Positions 45,871 to 57,096 are shown, counted from the first letter of the stretch. The stretch is DNA of 64,000 bases from Marinobacter sp. ATCH36 (GCF_023555055.1 NZ_JAMJPL010000001.1:620001-684000); one strand, 5' to 3'. Notes: generated by a model not told the origin, from the letters alone. Program-made: numbers and translations.

Positions 45871-46548
45871 ATGAGAGACAACGTAGTTGTACAAAACATT
45901 GAACGTGTCGATCAATCCGTAATTGAAGGACTGGCTGAGTGTGGTGTGGCGACCATTCATGAGGCACAAGGTCGTGTCGGCCTGCTGGCACATTACATGC
46001 GGCCGATTCAACAGGATAAAACTATAGCCGGCTCTGCTCTGACTATATCCGGAGCTGCCGGTGATAATTGGATGATGCATGTAGCCATTGAGCAGGCTAT
46101 GAAAGGCGACATGTTGGTATTTTCACCGACGTCACCCTCAGTTCACGGTTTTTTTGGCGATCTGTTGGCAACCTCTGCTCAGACGCGCGGTGTGGTCGGG
46201 CTGGTGATTGATGGCGGTGTTCGTGACACCCGCGATCTTCGCGAAATGAACTTTCCGGTATGGTCCAAAGCGGTCTTCGCCGAGGGCACTATTAAGGAGA
46301 CTTTAGGCTCGGTGAATGTGCCTATTGTTTGCGCCCATGCATTGATCAATCCGGGCGATATCATCGTTGCTGACGACGACGGTGTTGTGGTTGTTCGCCG
46401 CGAAAAGGCTGCGGAGGTTCTGGAGCTCTCCCGCCAGCGTGAAGCGAAGGAAGAAGAGAAACGTGTGCGTTTGGCCAATGGTGAGTTGGGCCTGGATATC
46501 TACAGCATGCGTCCGCGACTGGAAGAGAAGGGGCTGAAGTATGTCTGA
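45871..46548 (+). CDS. ligK: 4-carboxy-4-hydroxy-2-oxoadipate aldolase / oxaloacetate decarboxylase
   Basis: 225-residue RraA-like fold class II aldolase that cleaves 4-carboxy-4-hydroxy-2-oxoadipate to pyruvate and oxaloacetate, the last step of the pathway. Diagnostic are [10 protein letters not shown], the [20 protein letters not shown] region with the catalytic Arg in GVRDTRDL, and [18 protein letters not shown] precedes the ATG, 16 bases after ligJ; it overlaps ligU by 8 bases. Confidence 0.95.
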   Translation: MRDNVVVQNIERVDQSVIEGLAECGVATIHEAQGRVGLLAHYMRPIQQDKTIAGSALTISGAAGDNWMMHVAIEQAMKGDMLVFSPTSPSVHGFFGDLLATSAQTRGVVGLVIDGGVRDTRDLREMNFPVWSKAVFAEGTIKETLGSVNVPIVCAHALINPGDIIVADDDGVVVVRREKAAEVLELSRQREAKEEEKRVRLANGELGLDIYSMRPRLEEKGLKYV

Positions 46549-47605
46549 TGGCGTTCGCTGCATGTGGATGCGCGGTGGTACCTCCAAAGGAGGCTACTTC
46601 CTGGATTCGGATCTGCCCGCTGACACTGCTGAGCGTGATGCCTTTCTTTTGGGAGTCATGGGCTCCCCGGACCCACGCCAGATCGATGGCATGGGCGGTG
46701 CTGATCCACTGACCTCAAAAGTGGCTGTGGTCAGGCCGTCGGAACGTGACGATGCCGATGTTGACTACCTGTTCCTGCAGGTATTTGTCGATCAGGCGAT
46801 TGTGACCGATGCTCAGAATTGCGGAAACATTCTTGCCGGAGTTGGTCCCTTCACCATTGAGCGTGGTCTGGTGTCAGCCAGCTCCGATGAGACTGAAGTG
46901 CGCATTTTCATGCGGAACACCGGACAGATTGCCCGCGCCCGCGTTGCCACCCCTGGTTGCATGGTTAGCTATGTGGGAGATGCGCGCATTGACGGCGTGC
47001 CTGGCAGCTCTGCACCGGTATCGATTACCTTTGAAGACACTGCAGGTTCCAGTTGTGGCGCGCTGCTTCCCACCGGCAATATTGTGGATACGATTAATGA
47101 TGTTGAAGTGACCCTGATCGACAATGGCATGCCGGTTGTGGTCATTCGCGCCGAAGACATGGGCGTTGCCGGCACAGAAAGCCGGGAAGAACTGGAAGCC
47201 AACGATGATCTCCGGGCAATGCTCGAGTCGATCCGTTTGAAGGCGGGGCCGATGATGAATCTGGGCGATGTTACCCAGAAATCTGTGCCCAAATTAAGCA
47301 TGGTAAGTAAGGCAAAGTCGGGCGGTGCGCTTTCTACACGTACCTTCATCCCGCATCGTTGCCATGCGTCTATTGGGGTGCTGGGTGCGGTCAGCGTTGC
47401 TACCGCGGCAGTGCTCAAGAGTTCACCGGCCGAAGCTGTCGCGGAGCTTCCCGAAGGCGACCGCAAGATACTATCAGTGGAGCACCCGATTGGGGAAATG
47501 ACAGTAATCCTGGATTTGGACCACGTCGGACAAGTTGCCTCAGCGGCCATTCTTCGTACAGCCCGTAAACTTTTCGACGGTTTTGTTTTTGCTCACGAAA
47601 ATTGA
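46541..47605 (+). CDS. ligU: 4-oxalomesaconate tautomerase
   Basis: 354-residue PrpF-type isomerase (diaminopimelate epimerase fold) that converts the 4-oxalomesaconate double bond or keto-enol form into the LigJ substrate. The start [10 protein letters not shown] and the [13 protein letters not shown] and [11 protein letters not shown] motifs are typical, as in LigU of Sphingobium and GalD of Pseudomonas. The overlap with ligK (ATG within its end) suggests translational coupling. Confidence 0.93.
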   Translation: MSDGVRCMWMRGGTSKGGYFLDSDLPADTAERDAFLLGVMGSPDPRQIDGMGGADPLTSKVAVVRPSERDDADVDYLFLQVFVDQAIVTDAQNCGNILAGVGPFTIERGLVSASSDETEVRIFMRNTGQIARARVATPGCMVSYVGDARIDGVPGSSAPVSITFEDTAGSSCGALLPTGNIVDTINDVEVTLIDNGMPVVVIRAEDMGVAGTESREELEANDDLRAMLESIRLKAGPMMNLGDVTQKSVPKLSMVSKAKSGGALSTRTFIPHRCHASIGVLGAVSVATAAVLKSSPAEAVAELPEGDRKILSVEHPIGEMTVILDLDHVGQVASAAILRTARKLFDGFVFAHEN

Positions 47606-47621
47606 TTTTAGGTACCGCAAA

Positions 47622-48494
47622 ATGATGAATTCAGATTACCTACCGTTCCATGCCGATCCCTCTAGGCCAAAGTTCAAGGCACCGGTCGGTGCAGTTGATG
47701 CTCACTGCCATGTTTTTGGGCCTGCGAGCAATTTTCCGTACCACCCCAAGCGCAAATACACACCCTGTGATGCTCCGAAAGAAAAGCTTTTCGCATTGCG
47801 CGACTACCTGGGTTTCGAACGCAACGTGATTGTTCAGGCATCTTGTCATGGCACCGATAATGCCGCATTGGTTGACGCACTGGAAACTGCCGGTGAACTG
47901 GCTCGAGGCGTAGCGGTAGTAGATCCTGCTATCACCGGAGAGGAGCTCAAGGCGATGGACAAAGCCGGTGTCCGTGCTGTGCGGTTTAACTTCGTCAAGC
48001 GCCTGGTTGATTTCACGCCGAGAGAAGCATTGCTGGCTATTGCGGAAAAGATTAAACCTTTGGGCTGGCACATCGTGGTGTATTTCGAGGCGCCAGACCT
48101 CGAAGAGTTGGCCCCGTTCCTGAGTGAGCTCAACACCACCATTGTGGTTGATCATATGGGGCGGCCAGATGTGGCCAAAGGTGTTGATCACGCGGATTTC
48201 CAGCGTTTTATCGACCTGATGAAGAATAATGGCAAGATCTGGACCAAGGTTTCCTGCCCCGAGCGATTGACACAGACACCGCCAAACTACTCCGACGTAG
48301 TGCCGTTTGCGAGGATGCTGGTAGAAACCTTCCCCGATCGTGTGTTGTGGGGTACCGACTGGCCGCATCCGAACATGAAGTCCCATGTGCCAGACGACGG
48401 AAAACTGGTGGATGTGATTCCGGAGATCGCGCCGACCGCCGAACTGCAGCAAAAGTTGCTGGTTGACAACCCGATGCGGCTCTGCTGGTCGTAA
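47622..48494 (+). CDS. ligI: 2-pyrone-4,6-dicarboxylate lactonase
   Basis: 290-residue amidohydrolase that opens 2-pyrone-4,6-dicarboxylate to 4-oxalomesaconate. The VDAHCHVFGP motif near residue 24 and VDHMGRPD and LWGTDWPHPN are characteristic; LigI is a metal-independent member of this superfamily. Start at ATG 47622 (or 47625); a longer upstream frame runs inside ligU and is rejected. 16 bases after ligU. Confidence 0.95.
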   Translation: MMNSDYLPFHADPSRPKFKAPVGAVDAHCHVFGPASNFPYHPKRKYTPCDAPKEKLFALRDYLGFERNVIVQASCHGTDNAALVDALETAGELARGVAVVDPAITGEELKAMDKAGVRAVRFNFVKRLVDFTPREALLAIAEKIKPLGWHIVVYFEAPDLEELAPFLSELNTTIVVDHMGRPDVAKGVDHADFQRFIDLMKNNGKIWTKVSCPERLTQTPPNYSDVVPFARMLVETFPDRVLWGTDWPHPNMKSHVPDDGKLVDVIPEIAPTAELQQKLLVDNPMRLCWS

Positions 48495-48524
48495 CCTGAA
48501 GGTCTTCTAAGAGGAGAAGCTCCG

Positions 48525-48887
48525 ATGACGAAACAAGATAAGGGAACATGGGGCACTATCAAATTTGATGGGCCACTGGCTACCCGAGGCTATGCACTGA
48601 ACAAGATGTGTTACTCGTTCAACGACGCCGAGGCCAGGGAAGAGTTCAAGAAAGACGAGGCAGCCTATTGCGACAAATTTGGCCTGACCCCGGAACAGAA
48701 AGAAGCCGTGATCAAACGGGATATTCTGGGCCTGGAACGTTTGGGCGGTAGCATCTATTACCTGGCCAAATTTGCCGGCCTACTGGGCCTGAACGTACAG
48801 GACGTAGGAGGTATCCAGACTGGTCGCACCACCGAAGAGTTTAAGGCATACCTGGAAAGCCAGGGGAGAGGTAAAGACAATGGCTAA
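48525..48887 (+). CDS. ligA: Protocatechuate 4,5-dioxygenase alpha subunit
   Basis: 120-residue small subunit, all-helical, of the extradiol dioxygenase that opens protocatechuate between C4 and C5. Typical sequence includes GYALNKMCYSFNDAEAREEF and LTPEQKEAVIKRDILGLERLGG. An AAGAGGAG box precedes the ATG. Overlaps ligB by 8 bases (ATGGCTAA). Confidence 0.94.
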   Translation: MTKQDKGTWGTIKFDGPLATRGYALNKMCYSFNDAEAREEFKKDEAAYCDKFGLTPEQKEAVIKRDILGLERLGGSIYYLAKFAGLLGLNVQDVGGIQTGRTTEEFKAYLESQGRGKDNG

Positions 48888-49719
48888 GATAATTGGCGGT
48901 ATCACAACTTCACACATTCCAGCAATCGGCATTGCCATGGACAAGGGGTTGGAAGACACTCCTTACTGGAAAGACTTCTTTGCTGCCTACCCGCCCATTC
49001 GTGAATGGTTGGGTGAGCAAAAGCCAGACATTGCCATTGTGTTCTACAATGACCACGGATTGGAAATGTTCCTGGATAAAAAACCTACTTTCGCACTTGG
49101 CTGTGCACCACGTTACGAAAACGCTGATGAAGGTTGGGGCATAGCCACCATCCCGCCAGTGACGGGTGAAACCGATCTGTCATGGCACATAGCCAATGAG
49201 CTGATCGAACATGATTTCGACCCAACGATTTGCCAAGACATCAAGGTAGACCATGGTTTGACCGTGCCGCTGTCACTGATGTATCCGGGCCGTAATTACC
49301 AACACCTGAAGGTCATTCCGGTGTGCATCAACTGTGAACGTTTCCCCATGCCCAAGCCTTCTCGTTGCTATGCTCTGGGCCAGGCCATTGGTAGAGCCGT
49401 GGAATCTTTTGCTGGCGACCAGAAGGTGGTTGTGTTGGGTACTGGTGGTTTGTCTCACCAACTAGATGGTGAGCGTGCTGGCTTCATAAATACTGATTTT
49501 GACCTTGAAAGCATGGACAAACTGGTAAATGATCCGGAAGCACTGACTAAATACAGCAACGATGACTTAGTGGAAATTGCCGGTGCTCAGGCGGTGGAGC
49601 TGAACATGTGGTTAGCCATGCGTGGGACCATGCTGGGTGGTGTTAAGGAAATCCACCGAAACTACGTGGCGCCTATTTCGAACACTGGTGCCGGCACTCA
49701 GCTGCTACTGAATGAGTAA
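48880..49719 (+). CDS. ligB: Protocatechuate 4,5-dioxygenase beta (catalytic) subunit
   Basis: 279-residue Fe(II) extradiol dioxygenase of the LigB superfamily. The iron ligand histidines are seen in GGITTSHIPAIG and FYNDHGLEMF; the third ligand Glu lies in the C-terminal AQAVELNMW region. GTGGLSHQLDG is the acid-base histidine segment. It forms the active enzyme with LigA, yielding 4-carboxy-2-hydroxymuconate-6-semialdehyde for LigC. Last gene of the ligJKUIAB operon. Confidence 0.95.
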   Translation: MAKIIGGITTSHIPAIGIAMDKGLEDTPYWKDFFAAYPPIREWLGEQKPDIAIVFYNDHGLEMFLDKKPTFALGCAPRYENADEGWGIATIPPVTGETDLSWHIANELIEHDFDPTICQDIKVDHGLTVPLSLMYPGRNYQHLKVIPVCINCERFPMPKPSRCYALGQAIGRAVESFAGDQKVVVLGTGGLSHQLDGERAGFINTDFDLESMDKLVNDPEALTKYSNDDLVEIAGAQAVELNMWLAMRGTMLGGVKEIHRNYVAPISNTGAGTQLLLNE

Positions 49720-50237
49720 ACACCTAGCATCGATTTTGCTTTGTATCTTTTATTTTTCACAAATGAAACAGGACAATGTAAGTTCGAAGCGGTATCGATA
49801 GCGGGCTCTTCGGCAAGGCGCTTCTGCCAGTTGCAAGATCTTAAATAACCGATGCCCTCCTGCGTACAGAACTGCCTGACTGAAAGGCAGCTTTAGGTCT
49901 CCTCAATAAAGTAGAGCGAGACAGGTACTGACTTTTGAATATTCAGTTGCAAATGTGATCCGGGATATCACAACCTGAATTTGCGCGGATCTGACTTATC
50001 AATATCTGGACGTTGATAAGGGCGGCAGCACTTCAAAAAAATTAGCTATTTATTTTCTCCACGCGGGCGATCAAGTAGCGTTGTGCCCTATTAGGCTGGC
50101 ATTTATGCCAGCCTTTTTTTTATCGTGCGCTATATGTGTGTCGCGTAGCGCCTTGAAGGGTGCTCTTTCGATTCTGGTGGTGCTAGCCGGATGACTTGGG
50201 AGGGGGCAACCCCTTTCTTGATCCTGTCGAAACTGTT
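49720..50237. other. Intergenic region after ligB
   Basis: 518 bases between convergent ligB and the AraC gene. It contains a smaller hairpin around 49887 (CTGCCT with AGGCAG) and a strong terminator at 50094-50121. No gene is supported. Confidence 0.5.
50094..50121 (+). terminator. Rho-independent terminator
   Basis: GGCTGGCA (50094-50101), loop TTTA, TGCCAGCC (50106-50113), then eight T residues. It is 375 bases after ligB, so the lig transcript may have a long 3' part or be partly processed. Confidence 0.9.
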
Positions 50238-51128
50238 TTAAATAGGATGACGGCGCCTGAACGTCTTTGGTGTTTGACCGGTTTCACGCTTAAAAAAGCG
50301 AGTAAAATAAGGCGCTTCTGAAAATCCCAAGGAGTCCGAAATCTGACTTATCGTCATGCTGGTATAGGTCAGCTCTCTTTTGGCCTGAAGCACGACGCGT
50401 TCGTGAATGACTTGTAGGGCGCTTTTATTCACTAGCCTCCTGCATACGGTATTTAGCCTTGCACCGGTTGTACCAAGTTCCAATGCCAGCTCCGTAACAG
50501 TTGGCTGCTCAGCATACCTCACGTTGACCAAATCCTGGTACTGCTGCAATAGCGTCTCAGATTGATCGCTAGTTCGAACGTTGAAGTCTCTGGCTGCCCC
50601 TTTCTGCTTAATTTTTTGCCGGAATATAAAAACAGCTAATGCTTGAACGAGTCCTTCCAAGCAGACACTGCGCTCTTGAGCAGGTTTTGCATACTCGCTC
50701 TCAATCAATCGAACCATCAGCGTCTCGACACCGCCTGGCATCACTGGAATCATCGATACCTCAGACCATAGGGAGCCATCGAGACTGAGCCTTTTTGAGT
50801 ATTCCTCAATCATAGGCTTGGCAAGTGTTATTACACTGCCCTCCACATCTCGCGAAAAACGAAAACCATGAATCGCCATACTTGGAATTACGAACAGAAC
50901 TGATTCATAGAAACTGAACTCCTCTCCCTCAAGCTGCAAAACAACACTTCCAGAACGAACCTCTAGAATGTGCAATAAATCATTATGTCTGTGAGGTTTG
51001 ATGCACCAGTCGTGGCGGCGGCTTCTGGCAGCGATTGATTCGCAGTGTAAAAGGTCTGGGGTTGGCCAGATCTTATGCTCTCCGTAAAGTTGGAAAATGG
51101 GAACTAGTTTTTCATCGCTGGTTTTCAT
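50238..51128 (-). CDS. AraC-family regulator next to pobA (PobR role)
   Basis: 296 residues from ATG 51128: an N-terminal cupin-like effector domain (HRHNDLLHILEVRSGSVVLQL) and a C-terminal double HTH (TVTELALELGTTGARLNTVCRR and MTISQISDSLGFSEAPYFTRFFKRETG). Divergent to pobA; AraC-type PobR activators respond to 4-hydroxybenzoate in Pseudomonas and Azotobacter, and this gene has the same arrangement. The inducer here is inferred. Confidence 0.86.
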   Translation of the reverse strand: MKTSDEKLVPIFQLYGEHKIWPTPDLLHCESIAARSRRHDWCIKPHRHNDLLHILEVRSGSVVLQLEGEEFSFYESVLFVIPSMAIHGFRFSRDVEGSVITLAKPMIEEYSKRLSLDGSLWSEVSMIPVMPGGVETLMVRLIESEYAKPAQERSVCLEGLVQALAVFIFRQKIKQKGAARDFNVRTSDQSETLLQQYQDLVNVRYAEQPTVTELALELGTTGARLNTVCRRLVNKSALQVIHERVVLQAKRELTYTSMTISQISDSLGFSEAPYFTRFFKRETGQTPKTFRRRHPI

Positions 51129-51253
51129 GGGCACACCTAAGTTCGTTGAAGACCGCAAAAACTATCATATGTCCAATTATACTGCCCATTTGTCTATTAC
51201 TTGAACAGTGGTTTTATTGGATTATGAATGTACACATCCCAATAACTAACTAA

Positions 51254-52453
<1,200 letters not shown>

Positions 52454-52570
52454 CGATAATGCGGGCAAACATCGGCTCAAATTCAGCATGAGTTCGCTCT
52501 GTAACTGTCACATCAGACGCCGTTTCCGAAAACTTTTTCTCGTAGATTAAGAGCGAATAGAACAGTTGGC

Positions 52571-52765
52571 CAGGACGCCTTCGATTACATTGAGATGTTT
52601 CATGACCCGGTTTGTTGGTACGACAACAATAGTGGGCTGTCCCCGGTGGACTTCGGAAGGCAATACTTTAATGCCGTTAGATGTCAAAGGTATGGAGGTT
52701 CACCACAGATGGCTCAGATTAAGAATAGCATACCAACAGGAAGCTCTCAGGGCGGAAAATTTTGA
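52571..52765 (+). pseudogene. IS3-family OrfB C-terminal remnant
   Basis: The frame encodes AFDYIEMFHDP and then NNSGLSPVDFGRQYF, which matches the C-terminus of IS3 transposases (YIEMFYNP ... GLSPVEFERRYF). The upstream catalytic part is gone. It directly precedes copy B of the control region, so an IS3 element may have taken part in moving it. Confidence 0.72.
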
Positions 52766-52775
52766 TGTAATATCA

Positions 52776-52985
52776 AAAATCAATACCATTCTGGCTAAAT
52801 TGAAATGGTCAGTATTAAGTGCCTGATCAATACTAGAGAGAACATATCCACAGACTTTTCTGGTCATTATTGAATAATGCGAGAGCTGATTATCGATTTT
52901 CGTGGCCAATACTTCCCGCTCCCCTGCCCAAGCGCGATCTTGGTCAACTGAGTACCACGAGAAGCAGAAAAAAGTCGTTGCCAAG
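52776..52985 (+). repeat. Copy B of the LysR/ligJ control region plus ligJ 5' relic
   Basis: Diverged duplicate of 44735-44925. Conserved blocks are CAATACCATT, AAATTGAAATGG, TGCCTGATCAATACTAG at 52780-52835, then the ligJ beginning (CTG at 52886 in place of ATG, followed by ATTATCGATTTTCGTGG) and the GAGTACCACGAGAAGCAGAA block matching the EYREKQK codons. The relic is not translatable as LigJ. It lies 170-370 bases before the aldehyde dehydrogenase gene and could drive it. After it, 53030-53145 carries another coding-like relic of unknown origin. Confidence 0.8.
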
Positions 52986-53151
52986 GAAAGGAATAGTCAA
53001 CCTGTTTTTCTAAATTTATCAAGGTCCGCTCGAATGGCGAAGGCTTGCAAGAGCTCGATTAATTGGAATCTGACTTGTCTGAGGATGATTTACACACCAT
53101 TTTTGTAAAACATGAAGAATTCCTGAATGCTGTAAAAGGAGAACAATAAAT

Positions 53152-54636
53152 ATGTCTACCCCCCCAAATCTGATCGCTACACCACTTTATATTGATGGTT
53201 CCCGTGTTAATGCGTCCAGCGGCGAATTTTATCAGGTCTTTAACCCCGCGCGTACTTCGGAGCTGATTGGTTATGCCGCCAGTGCCAGCATGGAGGATGT
53301 AGATAGTGCCTGCGAAGCCGCCCATGGAGCCTATCATGCCTGGTCTGCATTGAGTTATGCAGAGAGAGCTGTCTATCTACGCAGTATTGCCAGGCATCTA
53401 ACATCCGACCAGGATGAGCTGAATGCCCGCATCCGGCTTTTCACGCGCGAGCACGGCAAGGTGTTCAAGGAAGCAAGCATTGAGATGAGTCGCTTGGGTG
53501 AGCGCTTTTCGCAAGTTGCCGATTATGCTGACCGACTTGCCGATGATCAACAGATCACCGATGGCATCTTCGATACCATAATCACGCGTCAGCCCCGAGG
53601 GGTTGCCGCTTTGGTCGTGCCCTGGAACTGGCCGCTGTCTATCATGGGAGCCAAGCTTCCCCAGGCGCTTCTGGCAGGGAACACTGCGGTGCTCAAGCTG
53701 TCGCAGCAGGCTTCACTGGCGCCTGCACTCACCATTGCATTAATTGCTGAGGCATTGCCAACGGGTGTGCTCAACCTCCTGACAGGACCGTCATCACGTA
53801 TTGGTGATGGACTCCTATCGCACCCTCGGGTACGCAAGATTAACTTCACAGGGAGCACGGCGGTGGGCAAGCATTTGATGCGTCTGGCCGCCGATAACTT
53901 GACTCCGATTACACTAGAGCTTGGAGGTAATGATGCCGGCCTGGTACTGGAAGACGCCGAACTAAATGAGGCTGCGTTCATGCGTATGTATTTGGCGGCA
54001 TTCATGTCTGCTGGGCAGATCTGTATGGCATTGAAGCGTTTGTATGTGCACCGTAGTCGTTATGATGAATTGGTGGCCGGGCTCTCGGCGGTGATGTCGA
54101 AACAGGTGATTGGCGATGGCCTTGATCCCGAGGTGACAATGGGACCGCTCAATAATAGGAAACAGCGAGATTTAGTGGCTGGGATGATTGCCGAAGCCCG
54201 CGATGCCGGGACTGAGGTGAGGGAGTTTGGTAGGGTGCAGGATCCGGTACTGTTCGAGGAAGGATACTTCCTGAGACCGACTCTGGTGCTCAATCCAGAT
54301 TCCACGCTACGGGTTGTAAGGGAAGAACAGTTTGGTCCAGTTTTGCCGATCATCCCATTCGATACGGATGAAGAAGCGTTGCAGATGGCCAATAACTCAG
54401 ACTTTGGTTTGTGCTCATCGGTGTGGACAGGAAGCAAGGAAAGGGCATTGAAGCTGGCCCGTAAACTGGAGGCCGGCTACACGTACATCAATGGTCATGG
54501 GCCTATGGCGCAGGATAACCTGGCACCCTTTGGTGGCCTCAAGCAAAGTGGCATTGGCCGTAACCTCGGTTATGAAGGGGTGTTAGAGTTTCAGGAATAT
54601 CACAGTATTTCGTCTCCGAAAAGTTGGCTGCTTTAA
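53152..54636 (+). CDS. Aldehyde dehydrogenase, probably (4-hydroxy)benzaldehyde
   Basis: 494-residue NAD(P)-dependent aldehyde dehydrogenase. The catalytic Glu lies in TLELGGND, the catalytic Cys in AGQICMALKR, and the cofactor loop in FTGSTAVGKHL; VVPWNWPL is the Asn motif. An AAAGGAG box is upstream of the ATG. Its place before benzoylformate decarboxylase and after pobA makes an aromatic aldehyde the likely substrate, comparable to MdlD of the mandelate pathway, though the exact aldehyde is inferred. Copy B of the lig control region lies upstream. Confidence 0.87.
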   Translation: MSTPPNLIATPLYIDGSRVNASSGEFYQVFNPARTSELIGYAASASMEDVDSACEAAHGAYHAWSALSYAERAVYLRSIARHLTSDQDELNARIRLFTREHGKVFKEASIEMSRLGERFSQVADYADRLADDQQITDGIFDTIITRQPRGVAALVVPWNWPLSIMGAKLPQALLAGNTAVLKLSQQASLAPALTIALIAEALPTGVLNLLTGPSSRIGDGLLSHPRVRKINFTGSTAVGKHLMRLAADNLTPITLELGGNDAGLVLEDAELNEAAFMRMYLAAFMSAGQICMALKRLYVHRSRYDELVAGLSAVMSKQVIGDGLDPEVTMGPLNNRKQRDLVAGMIAEARDAGTEVREFGRVQDPVLFEEGYFLRPTLVLNPDSTLRVVREEQFGPVLPIIPFDTDEEALQMANNSDFGLCSSVWTGSKERALKLARKLEAGYTYINGHGPMAQDNLAPFGGLKQSGIGRNLGYEGVLEFQEYHSISSPKSWLL

Positions 54637-55025
54637 TTAACGCTCAATATGGTCAATTAATTTGTGTCGTGCAACTAAGAGCAAAAGCATATAAAAACGA
54701 TGTATTCACGCTCAATGTTGCCTGTTAAGACCTATGTGGTGCATTTGTTATCGAATTCAATAATCTCATTAGGCGCCGCATGTTTGATCTCAAGCTCCCG
54801 ATGGGCAGCCAATTCGTGTTGGGTGCGGAAAAGACTTTCTCGCAGGTTACCTCTTGGCCGAATAGGTAGTGATGGGTGCAATGGTGACAATCGCAGGGGC
54901 GCCGAAAATTCAGTTCTAGCTGCGCACAAGGCCTTAGCAATTGGTTCAAAGCAGTCCCAGATTTTCTGTCTGACTTGGCGTTGTGCTGTGTTTCAGTGGC
55001 TGATGCCGGTCTTTCTTAACAACAT
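54637..55025. other. Intergenic stretch between aldehyde dehydrogenase and mdlC
   Basis: 389 bases. Frames exist on both strands (one plus-strand frame of 109 codons runs to the mdlC start), but none shows a known domain or convincing start. It may hold a decayed gene or an mdlC promoter. Confidence 0.4.
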
Positions 55026-56642
55026 GTGATGGATATTCCGATTATGACTGACAATTCAATTCGCGCATTTACCTATGAATTGCTGAGGAAGTACGGCATG
55101 ACCACGGTTTTCGGCAATCCAGGCTCCAACGAGCTGCCGTTTTTGAAGAATTTTCCCAGTGATTTTCGCTATATCTTGGGGCTGCACGAAGGAGCCGTTA
55201 TGGGCATGGCGGATGGTTATGCGATGGCCACAGGGCGACCCACCATGGTTAATCTGCACGCTGCTGCAGGTACGGGTAATGCGATGGGAGCGTTAACCAA
55301 CGCTCATTGCTCGCAAAGCCCTTTAGTGGTAACTGCGGGCCAGCAAGCTCGGAACCTGATTGGTGTTGAAGCTATGCTTACCAACGTTAACTCAACCTTG
55401 TTGCCGCTACCTCTGGTGAAGTGGAGTTTTGAACCCGCGGAGGCTGCAGATGTCCCAAGGGCCTTGAGTCAAGCCATACAGGAAGCTACTCTGCCCACGC
55501 CCGGGCCAACTTACGTATCTATCCCCCATAACGACTGGGATGAAGACGTTGATGCTAATATGGCTCATCTTTTGCGTCGGGAGGTCGTTGTCGGTGCAGA
55601 ACCTAGTCGGAGTCAGATCCAAGCATGGGCTGACTTGCTGGCTCAAGCAAAGAGTCCGGTGTTAGTGCTCGGTCGTGAGGTCGACGCACAGAATGCCAAT
55701 GCCGATGCTGTGAGGCTTGCCAACAAGCTGGGGGCGCCAGTTTGGATGGCGCCGTCGGAGTCCCGCTGTCCGTTTCCCACCAACCACCCATCCTTCAGGG
55801 GTGTGCTGCCGATCTCCATTCGGGAGGTTTGCGAGCGCTTGGAAAAATATGACGTCATATTAGTGGTCGGAGCGCCAGTGTTTCGTTATCATAAGGACAT
55901 GCCCGGGAATTACCTGCCACAGGGGGCCCGCGTGTTAAGCTTGACTGGCGACACGCATCAAGCCGCTCGCGCTCCCTTTGGGGATGCACTAGTAAGTAAT
56001 GTTAAACGGGCTCTGGCCTGCCTGGTAGATGCCCTTGATCTCACTGGGCGAACGCTTCCGGAGCCAATTGAAAAGCCAACCCTGCCGGCTGATCTGCCGG
56101 GAGCTATCCATCCAGAAAATCTGTTCCACCTGTTAAACAGGTTGGCGCCTGAAAATGTTACGTATGTCAAAGAAGCGACCGCACCGGCAACAAAAAAGGC
56201 TTTCTGGTCACAGATTCAAATGACTCAGCCTAGCAGTTATTTTTTTCCATCTGCAGGGGGGCTCGGATTTGGCCTGCCTGCGGCAGTGGGTGTTCAGCTT
56301 GCTTTGCCTGACCGGCGGGTGGTGGCCATCATCGGTGACGGTTCGGCCAATTATGGCATCACAGCCCTGTGGTCGGCGGCTCAATGTCAGGTTCCCGTCA
56401 TATTTATAATTCTCAAGAACGGCACGTATGGTGCGCTGCGTGAGTTCGCCTCGCTGCTGGGTGCAGAGGATTCACCTGGGCTGGACGTGCCTGGTTTGGA
56501 CTTCTGCTCTATTGCGCGAGGGTATGGCGTCGACTCCGGAACGGCAGACAATGCTGAGGCTTTCGGATGCTTGTTCACACAAGCCTTGAACCAGAGTGCC
56601 CGCCCTTTCTTAATCGAAGTCAGCACTCCGTTCGGTAAATAG
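55026..56642 (+). CDS. mdlC: Benzoylformate decarboxylase
   Basis: 538-residue thiamine diphosphate enzyme converting benzoylformate to benzaldehyde and CO2. It follows Pseudomonas putida MdlC along its length, keeping the active-site residues: Ser in GNPGSNELPF, Glu in GLHEGAVMG, His in NLHAAAGTGNAMG and His in FRYHKDMPG. The ThDP motif is GDGSANYGITALW. The start may be GTG 55026, ATG 55029 or ATG 55044; none has a strong ribosome-binding site. With PobA downstream in the pathway, 4-hydroxybenzoylformate is a plausible natural substrate. Confidence 0.93.
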   Translation: MMDIPIMTDNSIRAFTYELLRKYGMTTVFGNPGSNELPFLKNFPSDFRYILGLHEGAVMGMADGYAMATGRPTMVNLHAAAGTGNAMGALTNAHCSQSPLVVTAGQQARNLIGVEAMLTNVNSTLLPLPLVKWSFEPAEAADVPRALSQAIQEATLPTPGPTYVSIPHNDWDEDVDANMAHLLRREVVVGAEPSRSQIQAWADLLAQAKSPVLVLGREVDAQNANADAVRLANKLGAPVWMAPSESRCPFPTNHPSFRGVLPISIREVCERLEKYDVILVVGAPVFRYHKDMPGNYLPQGARVLSLTGDTHQAARAPFGDALVSNVKRALACLVDALDLTGRTLPEPIEKPTLPADLPGAIHPENLFHLLNRLAPENVTYVKEATAPATKKAFWSQIQMTQPSSYFFPSAGGLGFGLPAAVGVQLALPDRRVVAIIGDGSANYGITALWSAAQCQVPVIFIILKNGTYGALREFASLLGAEDSPGLDVPGLDFCSIARGYGVDSGTADNAEAFGCLFTQALNQSARPFLIEVSTPFGK

Positions 56643-57096
56643 GCTTTAGGCTTCTTTCTGCCTGACCGAACATGTGGCTATTTGGCACGTTCGGCTCAGG
56701 TACGCGCATTGAATTAACTGCCTCCAGCTCCGTCGCGCAAAACCAGTTTTGTGCTGCGGAGCGACTTGCCCGAGTTTCCTGACATTAGTAAACCTGAGAG
56801 TCCGTGACCTGAAATGGTAGATCTTAAGCAGCCAGATTATGACCAGTCGCAAATTGGTTGGCAATTTGAGAGTGCAACGGTTAACAATGGGATGGACTTC
56901 TCCTCATCTTCACGATGGTTGACTGTTCATTTACCATTTTGGCACGTAGATACCGGTTAGGTGAGGAGGAGTCCATCCCATTGGTCCATCAGGTGGTCGC
57001 CAATATCCTTTCGTGCATCCGGAATTGAACGGTAGCCGAGTGAAGGAATCCATTCGCTTTTCAAGTTCCGGAAGCGGCGATTTTCAACCCAGTTGT
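56643..57096. other. Intergenic region between mdlC and the group II intron
   Basis: 454 bases, no supported gene. A short hairpin follows mdlC (CCGAAC ... GTTCGG around 56668-56692), and a long inverted repeat lies at 56885-56983. The rest shows no feature. Confidence 0.45.
56885..56983. repeat. 22-bp inverted repeat pair
   Basis: Arms 56885-56906 and 56962-56983 match at 21 of 22 positions in inverted orientation with a 55-base spacer. This could be a strong terminator-like hairpin, a small non-autonomous element, or the target structure for the adjacent group II intron. Confidence 0.75.

Noticed and set aside
47535..47621. Longer ligI start inside ligU
   Set aside because: The extra 29 codons overlap the conserved end of ligU in another frame; ATG 47622 fits LigI length.
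54700..55029. 109-codon plus-strand frame before mdlC
   Set aside because: No recognisable domain, composition unlike the neighbours, and overlapping minus-strand frames look equally random.
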